Assembly: GCF_025399795.1 (NCBI RefSeq)
Contig: NZ_JAODTZ010000005.1
Location: 62,001-126,000 of the forward strand
Source: Streptomyces rhizosphaerihabitans
Lineage (GTDB): Bacteria > Actinomycetota > Actinomycetes > Streptomycetales > Streptomycetaceae
Length of the DNA stretch: 64,000 nt
Direction of reading: 5' to 3'
Below the pieces are notes generated by a model that did not search any database, was not told the origin of the DNA, and was given only the letters and a program-made list of their open reading frames with translations. Positions 51,988-60,597 of the stretch are shown here, piece by piece. Position 1 is the first letter of the stretch. Each line of letters begins with the position of its first letter. A program made the position numbers and the translations under genes.

Positions 51988-52698
51988 ACCGACCCCAGAA
52001 GGCCCTCACCTGTTCAAGCACCCAGCACGCGTGCCACCAACGTCCCGGGGGTGCGACACGAAGTCGCAGTAGAGAAGTAAGGACAGCCAATGAAGGAGAG
52101 ATAGATGGCTGGACTTCGAGCCAGTATCCAGGCTCGTCCCCGCGCTCACATGCGTCGCTGGCAACGGCGGGGTGTGGAGCTGAGCGTTCAAGCCCAAGGG
52201 TGCCTCGGCCATCGAGGAACCACAGGCGAGGGGAAGGCTGGACGGGCGAACGCAAGTGAACCCTTGACGATGCCCCGTGAGGTTGAGGCTGTGCGATGGC
52301 ATGCAGACGGCAGTCGCAGGACCTGACGCTGGGAAGCGTAAAGCGACTCCTGGGGATCTCGTTCCAGGAGGCGGATACCGCTGGTCCCGGGGTAGAGAGG
52401 GCGCCCACCCCAGCCGCATCTTCCTGGTGCGGAACGTGGAAACCCCGTCGGGGACCAGGCTTCGGCCTGGTGAGCCGACCGTAAGGAGAGCCGATCTCCC
52501 CGGCGGGACAGGATGATCCAAGAAGCGAAGGCCGGTCGGCCGAAAGGCCAGGGAAAACCGGGAGGCGGGCACTTCACCCGCACCCGCATAACCCGCCGGA
52601 TACGGGTCCCAGTGACCCGGCCCGAAAGGGCGCCCACGTGGATCAGGTGAGCCTATGAAGCTCCGAAGCAAAGACGCCTGAACCGAAGGACAAGTTGG

Positions 52699-54480
52699 AT
52701 GCCGAAGCCGCAGATGCAGGAGACGGCCCTGGCCGCGCCCCGCGCGGCCTCGGTGAACGGACCGGAGGACGACGCACTCGACTGGCACGACATCGACTGG
52801 GGCCAGACCGAGGAAAACGTACGGCGCTTGAGGCAGAGGATCTTCAAGGCGACGCAGGAAGAGGACTGGAAGAAGGTCCGCAACCTGCAGAAGCTCATGC
52901 TGCGAAGCCGAAGCAACACGCTGGTCAGCGTGCGGCGGGTGACGCAGCAGAGCCGTGGTCGCAAGACTGCCGGCATCGACGGGGAGCGAGCCCTCACCCC
53001 AGCGGAGAGAGGCAAGCTGGCGACCGAGATCCACCGGTCGTCCACGCCCTGGAAGGCCAGGCCGGTCAAGCGAGTGTTCATCCCCAAGAGCAATGGGAAA
53101 CAACGACCGCTCGGTATCCCGGTCATCCGCGACCGGGTCCTTCAGGCCCGGGTGAAGAATGCCCTGGAACCCGAGTGGGAAGCGCGGTTCGAGCCGAAGT
53201 CCTACGGCTTCAGGCCCGGCCGCGGCTGCCACGACGCGATAGCCGCCATCTTCGCTACGGCGAAAGGAAAGGCTGCGAGACGCCTATGGGCGCTCGACGC
53301 AGATCTGGCAGCGGCGTTCGACCGCATCGACCACGAGCACCTGATGTCGTCCATCGGGCAGTTCCCTGCCAGGGAACAGGTCCACGGGTGGCTGAAGGCC
53401 GGAGTGATGGATCGCGGCCGATTCGCGCCAACCGAGGAGGGAACTCCTCAAGGCGGCGTGATCAGCCCTCTGCTGCTGAACATTGCCCTGCACGGATTGG
53501 AACAGGCTGCCGGATGCCGGTACTCGACCGAGAAAGGACGCGAGTCCTGGTCGATGCCGGACTCTCCGGTCCTGATCCGCTACGCCGACGACTTCGTCGT
53601 GCTCTGTCACGACGAAGACCAAGCGGACCTGGTCAGGACGCGGCTGGACGAATGGCTCAGGCCCCGGGGCCTTCGCTTCAATGAGGCGAAGACCCGAGTC
53701 GTGCACCTCCAGGAGGGGTTCGACTTCCTGGGCTTCACCGTGCGTCGCTTCGGGGAGAAGCTGCTCATCAAACCCAGCAAGGCAGCCGTCCTGAGGTTCC
53801 GGGAGCGGTTACGGACGGAGATGGGGTCCCTGCAAGGGGATAACGCCGAGGCCGTACTGCGCAGGGTCGTCCCCCTCGTGCGAGGGTGGGCGGCCTACTA
53901 CCGGACAGTGGTGTCCACGGAGACCTTCGCGTCTCTCGACCACTACATGTGGCACCTCACCTTCAAGTGGGGAAGGCGACGCCACCCGAGGAAGTCGCGG
54001 TCATGGGTTAAGACCCGTTACTTCGACAAGTTCAACCCCTCCAGGAACGACAGTTGGGTGTTCGGCGACCGGAACACCGGCGCCTTTCTCCCCAAGCTGG
54101 CCTGGACGGGCATCGTCCGACACCGGATGGTCAAAGGGACGGCATCCCCGGATGATCCGTCCCTGATCGACTACTGGCGCACCCGCCGCCGAACGAAGGC
54201 GCCGCCGCCGATGGACAAGATCAGTCTCCATCTGGCGGCACGGCAGAGAGGACTTTGCCCCCTCTGCAAGCAGGCGCTGATCGCCGGGGCCGAATACGAG
54301 CCGGACAATCTGCGTGAGTGGATGGACTGGTTCGCGGCCACCAGGAAGATGCTCCACAAGCATCACTTCACCTACCGGCGAGACGGCGGCTCGGACGAGC
54401 GAACGAATCTTCGCCTCGTGCACTCCGAATGCCATCGTCAACACTACGCGAACGACGGCAAACGGACCACACCCTGCTGA
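52699..54480 (+). CDS. ltrA: Group II intron reverse transcriptase/maturase with HNH
   Basis: 593 residues. RT: NGKQRPLGIPVIRDRVLQAR, SYGFRPGRGCHDAIAAIF, LDADLAAAFDRIDHEHL, TPQGGVISPLLLNIALHGLE, RYADDFVVLCHDEDQA (YADD). Maturase: FDFLGFTVRRFGEK, LVRGWAAYYRTVVSTETF. C-terminal HNH endonuclease: LCPLCKQALI, LHKHHFTYRRDGGSDERTNL, RLVHSECHRQHY, providing second-strand cleavage for retrohoming. Complete and probably active. A different lineage from the RT at 9113. Confidence 0.95.
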   Translation: MPKPQMQETALAAPRAASVNGPEDDALDWHDIDWGQTEENVRRLRQRIFKATQEEDWKKVRNLQKLMLRSRSNTLVSVRRVTQQSRGRKTAGIDGERALTPAERGKLATEIHRSSTPWKARPVKRVFIPKSNGKQRPLGIPVIRDRVLQARVKNALEPEWEARFEPKSYGFRPGRGCHDAIAAIFATAKGKAARRLWALDADLAAAFDRIDHEHLMSSIGQFPAREQVHGWLKAGVMDRGRFAPTEEGTPQGGVISPLLLNIALHGLEQAAGCRYSTEKGRESWSMPDSPVLIRYADDFVVLCHDEDQADLVRTRLDEWLRPRGLRFNEAKTRVVHLQEGFDFLGFTVRRFGEKLLIKPSKAAVLRFRERLRTEMGSLQGDNAEAVLRRVVPLVRGWAAYYRTVVSTETFASLDHYMWHLTFKWGRRRHPRKSRSWVKTRYFDKFNPSRNDSWVFGDRNTGAFLPKLAWTGIVRHRMVKGTASPDDPSLIDYWRTRRRTKAPPPMDKISLHLAARQRGLCPLCKQALIAGAEYEPDNLREWMDWFAATRKMLHKHHFTYRRDGGSDERTNLRLVHSECHRQHYANDGKRTTPC

Positions 54481-54505
54481 CCTGCGAAGCCCATGGGGCT
54501 TGCTT

Positions 54506-54541
54506 GAGCCGAGCTGCGGGGAAAGCCCGCACGGCCGGTTC
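54506..54541 (+). ncRNA. Group II intron domain V
   Basis: Hairpin with GAGCCGAGCTGCGGG-GAAA-GCCCGCACGGCCGGTTC-type pairing, close to consensus, 25 bp after the RT stop. Confidence 0.85.
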
Positions 54542-54650
54542 TGAGGGGGCCGGGGCCCAGCAATGGGCTCCGGCTACCCGACCAGCACAGCCAGCGCCGG
54601 GGCTCGCTCCGTGCCTCCATGGGAGACGAATGGGAGAACGATCTTGCCCA

Positions 54651-54690
54651 CCAAGGCTAAGTAAAGCTAACTGAAGCCAACTCAGGCTAG
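54651..54690. repeat. Four-copy degenerate 10-11-bp direct repeat
   Basis: AAGGCTAAGT, AAAGCTAACT, GAAGCCAACTC, AGGCTAGG in series. Near-helical-turn spacing; AT-rich. Could be a protein-binding array or decay of an element end. Confidence 0.4.
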
Positions 54691-54852
54691 GTTCCTGGAG
54701 GGCGTTCCAGCAGGAAAGCAGCTGACCAGCGACTTTCCAGGTTGAACCGTTGATCCAGACGATCACGATTCCCCCTCTTCTGTTGGCCCCCTGAGGCTTG
54801 CCCGCTCCACCCTGCCATGGAAACCAGCCGCTGATGAGGGCGCCCGCAACGC

Positions 54853-54887
54853 GGCGCCGGTGCCCCCGTGGCGGGGGCACCGGCGCC
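54853..54887. terminator. Strong GC hairpin terminator
   Basis: Perfect 16-bp stem GGCGCCGGTGCCCCCG with a 3-nt loop, 13 bp beyond the stop of the small secreted gene at 54901. Confidence 0.75.
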
Positions 54888-54900
54888 GCGCGGCGATCCT

Positions 54901-55098
54901 TCAGCTCTTCCGGCCGTGCGGGGCAGCCTCGTCGACCGCGAGGTTGTCGCTGCCGATCGTGTGATCGACCGTGCTGAGCGTGTCGTTGACGTTCAGATCG
55001 CTCAGGGCGTCCCCGCTCAGGGCATGGGACGGGGTGATCGCCGCGACGACGAACCCGGTGGCGAGGGAGGCGATGGCGAGCATGCTGCGCTTCTTCAT
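54901..55098 (-). CDS. Small secreted protein
   Basis: 65 residues. Signal peptide MKKRSMLAIASLATGFVVAA with a cleavage site near THAL/SHALS, then a short mature part GDALSDLNVNDTLSTVDHT and DNLAVDEAAPHGRKS. Streptomyces type, surface or secreted, unknown role. Followed by a strong terminator. Confidence 0.7.
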   Translation of the reverse strand: MKKRSMLAIASLATGFVVAAITPSHALSGDALSDLNVNDTLSTVDHTIGSDNLAVDEAAPHGRKS

Positions 55099-55541
55099 GC
55101 CCGGTTCAACTACGGAGGCAGGACGGAGTCACGGGTGGGTCAGGCACCTTCGTCCGGCCCGGCGCCGGGCGCGCCCGGCGCTCGGGGCCCCGAACGTTAC
55201 CGGTGCACCCGGCACCGGGTGCGGGTGAGTCCGAGTCGGACGCGTCCGACTCGGACCACGCGGAACGATCGAACCCGAAAAACGGGCGAACCGGGCGATC
55301 CGGGAACCGTCCGGCCACGCAGCTTCACTGCTGAGGCGCACGCCCCGCGGCACTGCGGGCCGGGACCGCCTCGGCCAAAGGCCGGCCACTCCGCCGGCCG
55401 GGACCACCGAGTCACCGTGGACCGGAGGCCGGGGCGACCGGCCCGAGCGGGCCGAAGGCAGGGACCACCACGACCGCACACGGACCACGAGCCGGACCAC
55501 CGGTCCGACGCGGGCCGCGAGCCGGCACCACCAAGTCGAAG
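55099..55541. other. GC-rich non-coding region
   Basis: No supported gene. Contains two palindromes: GCACCCGGCACCGGGTGC (55205-55222) and the 28-bp palindrome at 55229-55256, then low-complexity GGACCAC/GGCCG sequence up to the ROK gene end. Confidence 0.5.
55229..55256. repeat. Perfect 28-bp palindrome
   Basis: Half-site GTCCGAGTCGGACG joined directly to its exact complement. Possible cruciform, terminator core or dimer-binding site. Confidence 0.65.
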
Positions 55542-56495
55542 TCAGACGCGAGCCGCAGGCGTGTGGGCCTTCCGGGTGAGTGCCGCCGCGGCCGCGCCGA
55601 CCAGGCCGGCGTCCGTGCCCATCAGCGCGGGCGTCACTGTCAGCCGCCGGACGAAGGACAGTGTCGCGTAGTCGGCCAGTGCGCGGCGCAGCGGTGCGAA
55701 GAGCACGTCGCCCGCCTTGCCCACTCCCCCGCCGATCACGGCGATGTCGATCTCGACCAGGGTCGCGGTCGCCGCGATGCCCGCGGCGAGGGCCTGCGCG
55801 GCCCGCTCGAAGGAGGCCACGGCGACCGGATCACCGGCGCGGGCCGCCTCGGCGACCGCCGCGGCCGAGGTGTCGCCGTCGGGACCGGGCTGCCAGCCGC
55901 CCTCCAGTGCACGGCGGGCGATGTTCGGGCCGCTGGCGATGCGCTCGACACAGCCCCGGGAGCCGCAGGGGCAGGGATCGCCGTCGAGGTCGACGCTGAT
56001 GTGTCCGATGTGGCCCGCGTTTCCGGTGGGACCCGCGTGCAACTGTCCGTTCAGGACCAGCCCGCCGCCCACTCCGGTGGACACCACCATGCAGAGCGCG
56101 TTGTCGTGGCCCCGGGCCGCGCCCTGCCAGTGCTCGGCCGCCGTGATGGCGACGCCGTCGCCGATCAGCTCGACGGGCAGTCCGCCCGTGGCCTTGGCGG
56201 CCCGCTCGACCAGCGGGTAGCCGCGCCAGCCGGGCACGTTCACCGGGCTCACCGTACCGGCGGAGGCGTCCACCGGGCCCGCGCTGCCGATACCCAGCGC
56301 TCCGGCCCTGCTCCACAGGGGGGAGACCGTCAGCTCGCCGATGACGTCCTCGACGGCGCGCATCACGGTGTCGCCGTCCTCCTGTGCGGGCGTCGCGCGC
56401 TGCGCGCGCAGGAGAATCCGGCCGTGGCCGTCCACCAGCGCTCCGGCGATCTTGGTGCCGCCGATGTCGAGCGCGGCCACGAGGTCGGTGTGCAT
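55542..56495 (-). CDS. ROK-family sugar kinase (glucokinase-like)
   Basis: 317 residues. Phosphate-binding LVAALDIGGTKIAGALVDGH, GIGSAGPVDASAG, catalytic Asp in ELIGDGVAITAAEHWQGAARG, second nucleotide motif VVSTGVGGGLVLNGQ, the ROK zinc/His site GHIGHISVDLDGDPCPCGSRG with CVE, and VIGGGVGKAGDVL. Phosphorylates a hexose with ATP; substrate not predictable. No DNA-binding domain, so it is an enzyme rather than a ROK repressor. Divergent from a LacI regulator with a palindrome between them. ATG 56495 (MHTDLV) gives the usual start; GGGAG lies ten bases upstream. Confidence 0.9.
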   Translation of the reverse strand: MHTDLVAALDIGGTKIAGALVDGHGRILLRAQRATPAQEDGDTVMRAVEDVIGELTVSPLWSRAGALGIGSAGPVDASAGTVSPVNVPGWRGYPLVERAAKATGGLPVELIGDGVAITAAEHWQGAARGHDNALCMVVSTGVGGGLVLNGQLHAGPTGNAGHIGHISVDLDGDPCPCGSRGCVERIASGPNIARRALEGGWQPGPDGDTSAAAVAEAARAGDPVAVASFERAAQALAAGIAATATLVEIDIAVIGGGVGKAGDVLFAPLRRALADYATLSFVRRLTVTPALMGTDAGLVGAAAAALTRKAHTPAARV

Positions 56496-56684
56496 CAGAG
56501 TCAGGTCTCCCATGGGGTGTCGTGACGGGCCCGCCGCGCCGCGGGCCCGGGTTCCCCGGCCGGAAACCGGGCAGGATCGGGCCCTGTCGGTTCGTCGCGC
56601 CGAGGGCGCCGACGGACCACGGGGACCGTGCGCCCTGGGGAAGGCGCAGGCCGGAGATTGCGGTGGACAGTGTCTCCCGCATCT

Positions 56685-56696
56685 GACAACGTTGTC
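56685..56696. promoter_or_regulatory. LacI-type operator palindrome
   Basis: GACAACGTTGTC, a perfect 12-bp palindrome with the central CG typical of LacI-family operators, in the gap between the ROK kinase and the LacI regulator. Likely autoregulatory and controlling both. Confidence 0.65.
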
Positions 56697-56704
56697 CAGG
56701 CTCT

Positions 56705-57817
56705 ATGCTCGTCGCCACATCCTCATACAACCCCATGGACCTACGCATCCCCGTGGACGACAGGACAGGACAGCACATCGTGGCCGAGACCGCCCGCCGA
56801 TCCGAGAACCGCTACGGAAACCGTCCGACCATGAAGGACGTGGCGGCGCGTGCGGGAGTCGGCCTGAAGACGGTCTCCCGCGTGGTCAACGCCGAGCCCG
56901 GAGTCACCCCGGACACCGAGCGGCGCGTCCAGGAGGCCATCGACGCGCTGGGCTTCCGCCGCAACGACAGTGCCCGGGTGCTGCGCAAGGGCCGCACCGC
57001 GAGCATCGGGCTGGTCCTGGAGGACCTCGCGGACCCCTTCTACGGACCACTGAGCCGCGCGGTCGAGGAGGTGGCCCGCGCGCACGGAGCCCTGCTGATC
57101 AACGGTTCCAGCGCGGAGGACCCGGACCGCGAGCAGGAACTGGTTCTCGCGCTCTGTGCGCGCCGTGTGGACGGGCTGGTCGTGATCCCGGCCGGCGACG
57201 ACCACCGCTATCTGGAGCCGGAGATAGAGGCGGGCATCGCCACGGTGTTCGTCGACCGCCCGGCCGGGAGGATCGACGCCGACGTGGTCCTGTCGGACAG
57301 CTTCGGCGGCGCCCGGGACGGTGTCGCCCACCTCATCGCCCACGGCCACCGCCGGATCGGCTTCATCGGCGACATGCCGCGCATCCACACCGCCGCCGAG
57401 CGGCTGCGTGGCTACCGGGCCGCCATGGAGGACGCCGGGATACCGGTCGAGGACGGCTGGATGTCGCTGGGGGTCACCGATCCGCAGCGGGTGCGCAAGG
57501 CGGCCGAGGACATGCTCTCCGGCCCCTCACCCGTCACCGCGGTCTTCGCGGGCAACAACCGGGTCACCGTGACCGTGGTCCGTGTCATCGCCGAGCGCGG
57601 CCGCCCGGTCGCCCTCGTCGGTTTCGACGACATCGAGCTCGCCGACCTCCTGGAGCCCGGCGTCACGGTCGTCGCCCAGGACGCCGCCGCGCTCGGCCGC
57701 ACCGCCGCAGAACGCCTCTTCCGCCAGCTCGACGGCAACCTCATCGCTCCGGAGCGCATCGAACTCCCGACCCGGCTGATCACCCGCGGCTCCGGAGAGC
57801 TGCCGCCGGCGCACTGA
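56705..57817 (+). CDS. LacI-family transcriptional regulator
   Basis: 370 residues at most. HTH: PTMKDVAARAGVGLKTVSRV, VNAEPGVTPDTERRV, hinge GFRRNDSARVLRKGRT. Periplasmic-binding-like effector domain: IGLVLEDLADPFYGPLSRAV, VDGLVVIPAG, ATVFVDRPAGRIDADVV, HRRIGFIGDMPRIHTAAERL, VTAVFAGNNRV, VALVGFDDIELADLL. Start uncertain: GTG 56780 (VAETARR) has AGGACAG upstream and may be correct. Probably senses a sugar and represses the divergent ROK kinase. Confidence 0.88.
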   Translation: MLVATSSYNPMDLRIPVDDRTGQHIVAETARRSENRYGNRPTMKDVAARAGVGLKTVSRVVNAEPGVTPDTERRVQEAIDALGFRRNDSARVLRKGRTASIGLVLEDLADPFYGPLSRAVEEVARAHGALLINGSSAEDPDREQELVLALCARRVDGLVVIPAGDDHRYLEPEIEAGIATVFVDRPAGRIDADVVLSDSFGGARDGVAHLIAHGHRRIGFIGDMPRIHTAAERLRGYRAAMEDAGIPVEDGWMSLGVTDPQRVRKAAEDMLSGPSPVTAVFAGNNRVTVTVVRVIAERGRPVALVGFDDIELADLLEPGVTVVAQDAAALGRTAAERLFRQLDGNLIAPERIELPTRLITRGSGELPPAH

Positions 57818-57980
57818 GCAGTCGCCGCACCGGCGTACGCCCGCTCAGGGCGCCTGGCCTCGCCGAGGCTCCGCGCGCCCGTCCGCGGAGCCGTCCCGGC
57901 GCGCGACCCGACCCGTGCGTGGACCGCTCGGCGGCGGCCGGCCTCCGTCCCGCTCGCGCACCCGACGCGGGCGGGCGCCG

Positions 57981-59285
57981 CTACTGACCCGAAACCGTCA
58001 GATCCCCCCGCCGCGGCGCCGCGTAGGCCTCCAGTTCGGGCCGGGTCAGGCCCGTCGCGCGGGCCACTTCCGGGATGTCCAGGGCGCCGCAGTCCAGGCC
58101 GCGCAGGAGATAGCCGCTGAGGGCCTTCGCGGTGGCGGGCTCGTCCATCACGTCGCCCGACGCATGGCCGGCGTAGCGGGAGAGGCGGGCGGCGGCCTGT
58201 TCGAAGCCCTCGCGGTAGAAGGCGAAGACGGCCGCATAGCGGGTCGGGAGGTGGCCGGGGTGCATGTCCCAGCCCTGGTAGTAGGCGCGGGCCAGGGCAC
58301 GGCGGGTGAGGCCGTAGTGCAGGCGCCAGGCGTCGTGGACGTTCTCGGTGGGGCCGACGGGCAGGACGTTGGTGGAGCCGTCCGAGAGGCGTACGCCGGT
58401 GCCCGCGGCGGCGACCTGCATGATCGCCTTGGCGTGGTCGGCAGCCGGGTGGTCGCTCGACTGGTAGGCCGCGGAGACGCCGAGGCAGGCGCTGTAGTCG
58501 AAGGTTCCGTAGTGCAGTCCGGTCGCGCGGCCCTCGGCGGCCTGGATCATGCGGGCGACGGTGGCGGTGCCGTCCGTGGCGAGGATCGACTGGCTGGTCT
58601 CGATCTGGATCTCGAAGCCGATCCGGCCCGGTTCCAGGCCGCGGGCCTTCTCGAACTCCTCCAGGAGCCGGACCATCGCGGTGACCTGTTCCGCGTACGT
58701 CACCTTGGGCAGGGTGAGGACGAGTCCGTCGGGCAGACCGCCCTCCTCCATCAGGCCCGTCAGGAAGATGTCGAGGGTGCGGATGCCCCGGTCGCGCACC
58801 GGTGCCTCCATGCACTTCATACGGATGCCCATGTACGGGGCCGCGGTGCCGTTCCGGTACGCCTCGGCGATCAGCCGGGCCGCGCGGGCCGCCGTCGCGT
58901 CCTCCTCGGCGTCCGGGCGCGGGCCGTAGCCGTCCTCGAAGTCGACGCGCAGGTCCTCGACGGGTTCGCGCTCCAGCTTGGCCCGCACGCGGCCGTACAC
59001 GGGTTCGGCGAGTTCGTCGGTGAGGCCGAGGACCGCGGCGAAGGAGGCTGCGTCCGGGGCGTGTTCGTCGAGGGCGGCGAGGGCGCGGTCGCCCCAGGTG
59101 CGGATGGTGTCGGCGGCGAAGGCGTCTCCGGGGACGTACACGGTGTGGACGGGCTGCCGGGTGCCGGGGTCACCGGGGTAGCGGCGCTCCAGCTCGGCGT
59201 CGACGGGGGCGAGCGAGGCGCTGATCGCTTCGGTGACGGCGCCCGCGAGGCTCGTCGCCACCTTCTCCTGCTGACCCTGACCCAT
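57981..59285 (-). CDS. DUF6986 / HpcH-HpaI aldolase-like protein
   Basis: 434 residues with AGGAGG before the ATG. HpcH/HpaI (citrate lyase beta/malate synthase-like) barrel features: DLRVDFEDGYGPRPDAEEDA (metal-binding Glu/Asp), YMGIRMKCMEAPVRDRGIRT, VLTLPKVTYAEQVTAMVRLL, IGFEIQIETSQSIL (catalytic Glu-x-x-x), GLHYGTFDYSACLGV and GWDMHPGHLPTRYAAVFAFY. Probably C-C bond lyase or CoA-linked aldolase. I recall relatives near ureide and malate-synthase genes. An IclR-type palindrome overlaps its promoter. Confidence 0.82.
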   Translation of the reverse strand: MGQGQQEKVATSLAGAVTEAISASLAPVDAELERRYPGDPGTRQPVHTVYVPGDAFAADTIRTWGDRALAALDEHAPDAASFAAVLGLTDELAEPVYGRVRAKLEREPVEDLRVDFEDGYGPRPDAEEDATAARAARLIAEAYRNGTAAPYMGIRMKCMEAPVRDRGIRTLDIFLTGLMEEGGLPDGLVLTLPKVTYAEQVTAMVRLLEEFEKARGLEPGRIGFEIQIETSQSILATDGTATVARMIQAAEGRATGLHYGTFDYSACLGVSAAYQSSDHPAADHAKAIMQVAAAGTGVRLSDGSTNVLPVGPTENVHDAWRLHYGLTRRALARAYYQGWDMHPGHLPTRYAAVFAFYREGFEQAAARLSRYAGHASGDVMDEPATAKALSGYLLRGLDCGALDIPEVARATGLTRPELEAYAAPRRGDLTVSGQ

Positions 59286-59301
59286 CCCACACCCTCCTGT
59301 T

Positions 59302-59316
59302 TTCCGCAGTACGGAA
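59302..59316. promoter_or_regulatory. IclR/AllR-type palindrome upstream of DUF6986 gene
   Basis: TTCCGCAGTACGGAA, a near-perfect 15-bp dyad 17 bp before the start codon, followed upstream by a second half-like CAATCCG. The pattern resembles IclR-family sites such as that of AllR. Confidence 0.55.
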
Positions 59317-59483
59317 TCAACAATCCGTAGAACGAAGTTATCCGGCGAGCTTCCTACGGGTCAACACCCTCTTGGGCCGCGGGACACTCCGTGGCCCCAC
59401 CTTCTCGCCGTACGCCTCGCTGTACGGCGAGTTCCCGAGCGACCGCCCTGCCGTGCGGGCCTCACCGACCCCGGGACGAGCGA

Positions 59484-59518
59484 AGGCCCCCGTGACCGGT
59501 GTCCGGTCGCGGGGGCCT
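59484..59518. terminator. Terminator of etfBA
   Basis: Stem AGGCCCCCGTGACCG / CGGTCGCGGGGGCCT with one mismatch and a short loop, 18 bp beyond the etfA stop. Confidence 0.7.
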
Positions 59519-59535
59519 CGTGCGGTGCTGCGGGA

Positions 59536-60498
59536 TCAGCCCTTGCGGGCCTTGATCTCCTCGGTGAGCTGCGGGACGACGTCGAAGAGGTCGCCGACGA
59601 CGCCGTAGTCGACCAGGTCGAAGATCGGCGCTTCGGCGTCCTTGTTGATCGCCACGATCGTCTTCGAGGTCTGCATGCCGGCGCGGTGCTGGATGGCACC
59701 GGAGATGCCGGAGGCGATGTAGAGCTGCGGCGAGACGGACTTGCCGGTCTGGCCGACCTGGTTGGTGTGCGGGTACCAGCCGGCGTCGACCGCGGCACGC
59801 GAGGCGCCCACCGCCGCGCCGAGCGAGTCGGCGAGGTTCTCGATGATGGAGAAGTTCTCGGCGCCGTTGACGCCACGGCCACCGGAGACGACGATCGCGG
59901 CCTCGGTCAGCTCGGGGCGGCCGGTCGAGGCGCGCGGGGTGCGGGCGGTGACCTTGGTGCCGGTGGCCTTCTCCGAGAAGGTGACCGCGAGGGCCTCGAC
60001 GGCGCCGGCGGCCGGGGCGGCCTCCACGGCGGCCGAGTTCGGCTTGACCGTGATGACCGGGACGCCCTTGGAGATGCGGGACTTGGTGGTGAAGGAGGCG
60101 GCGAACGCGGACTGCGTGGCCACCGGACCCTGGTCGCCGGCCTCCAGGTCGGTGGCGTCGGTGATGATGCCCGAGCCGATACGGACCGCGAGGCGGGCCG
60201 CGATCTCCTTGCCCTCGGCGGAGGACGGCACCAGCACGGCAGCCGGGGAGACGGCGTCGTACGCGGCCTGCAGCGCGTCCACCTTCGGCACGACGAGGTA
60301 GTCGGCGTACTCGGCGGCGTCGTGCGTGAGGACCTTCACCGCGCCGTGCTCGGCGAGCACGGCGGCGGTGTTCTCGGCACCGGAACCCAGCGCGACGGCG
60401 ACGGGCTCGCCGATGCGGCGGGCCAGCGTCAAAAGTTCCAGGGTGGGCTTGCGGACGGCACCGTCCACGTGGTCGACGTAGACGAGAACTTCAGCCAT
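59536..60498 (-). CDS. etfA: Electron transfer flavoprotein alpha subunit
   Basis: 320 residues. N-terminal AANH-like domain [21 protein letters not shown]-terminal FAD domain with [80 protein letters not shown] and [17 protein letters not shown], the ETF-alpha signature. Pairs with EtfB to carry electrons from acyl-CoA and related dehydrogenases to the membrane quinone pool. GCAGGAG precedes the ATG. 99 bp after etfB. Confidence 0.96.
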   Translation of the reverse strand: MAEVLVYVDHVDGAVRKPTLELLTLARRIGEPVAVALGSGAENTAAVLAEHGAVKVLTHDAAEYADYLVVPKVDALQAAYDAVSPAAVLVPSSAEGKEIAARLAVRIGSGIITDATDLEAGDQGPVATQSAFAASFTTKSRISKGVPVITVKPNSAAVEAAPAAGAVEALAVTFSEKATGTKVTARTPRASTGRPELTEAAIVVSGGRGVNGAENFSIIENLADSLGAAVGASRAAVDAGWYPHTNQVGQTGKSVSPQLYIASGISGAIQHRAGMQTSKTIVAINKDAEAPIFDLVDYGVVGDLFDVVPQLTEEIKARKG

Positions 60499-60597
60499 GG
60501 GAATGCACTCCTGCGGATTGCGAAGTCTGAGGGGAGGTGAGCGGGTTGGGCCGTGGCCGCTGCAACGGTCCGGGAGCGAGTCACGGACCCTCGGCGG

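Larger units (their letters stand above)
52051..54582 (+). mobile_element. Group II intron with RT-maturase-HNH protein
   Basis: 5' end GTGCGACACGAAGTCGCAG (52051), an excellent group II start, 648 nt before the protein. Domain V at 54506-54541 and a domain VI stem GGGGGCCGGGGCCCAG...CTCCGGCTACCC ending near 54582 (CCGAC). All parts look intact. It sits just beyond the IS481 remnant. Confidence 0.85.

Noticed and set aside
52006..53232. Minus-strand open frame of 408 codons over the second intron
   Set aside because: Lies antisense to ribozyme domains and the RT gene. No protein-like pattern.
56341..57987. Plus-strand open frame of 548 codons over the ROK-LacI region
   Set aside because: Out-of-frame shadow; its composition is mostly Arg, Pro, Gly and His, unlike the LacI protein read in the true frame.
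57412..58815. Minus-strand open frame of 467 codons spanning two genes
   Set aside because: Overlaps the LacI gene and the DUF6986 gene out of frame. Low-complexity Arg/Pro/Gly sequence.
57915..59330. Plus-strand open frame of 471 codons
   Set aside because: Antisense to the DUF6986 gene. Gly/Val/Asp-rich sequence without motifs.
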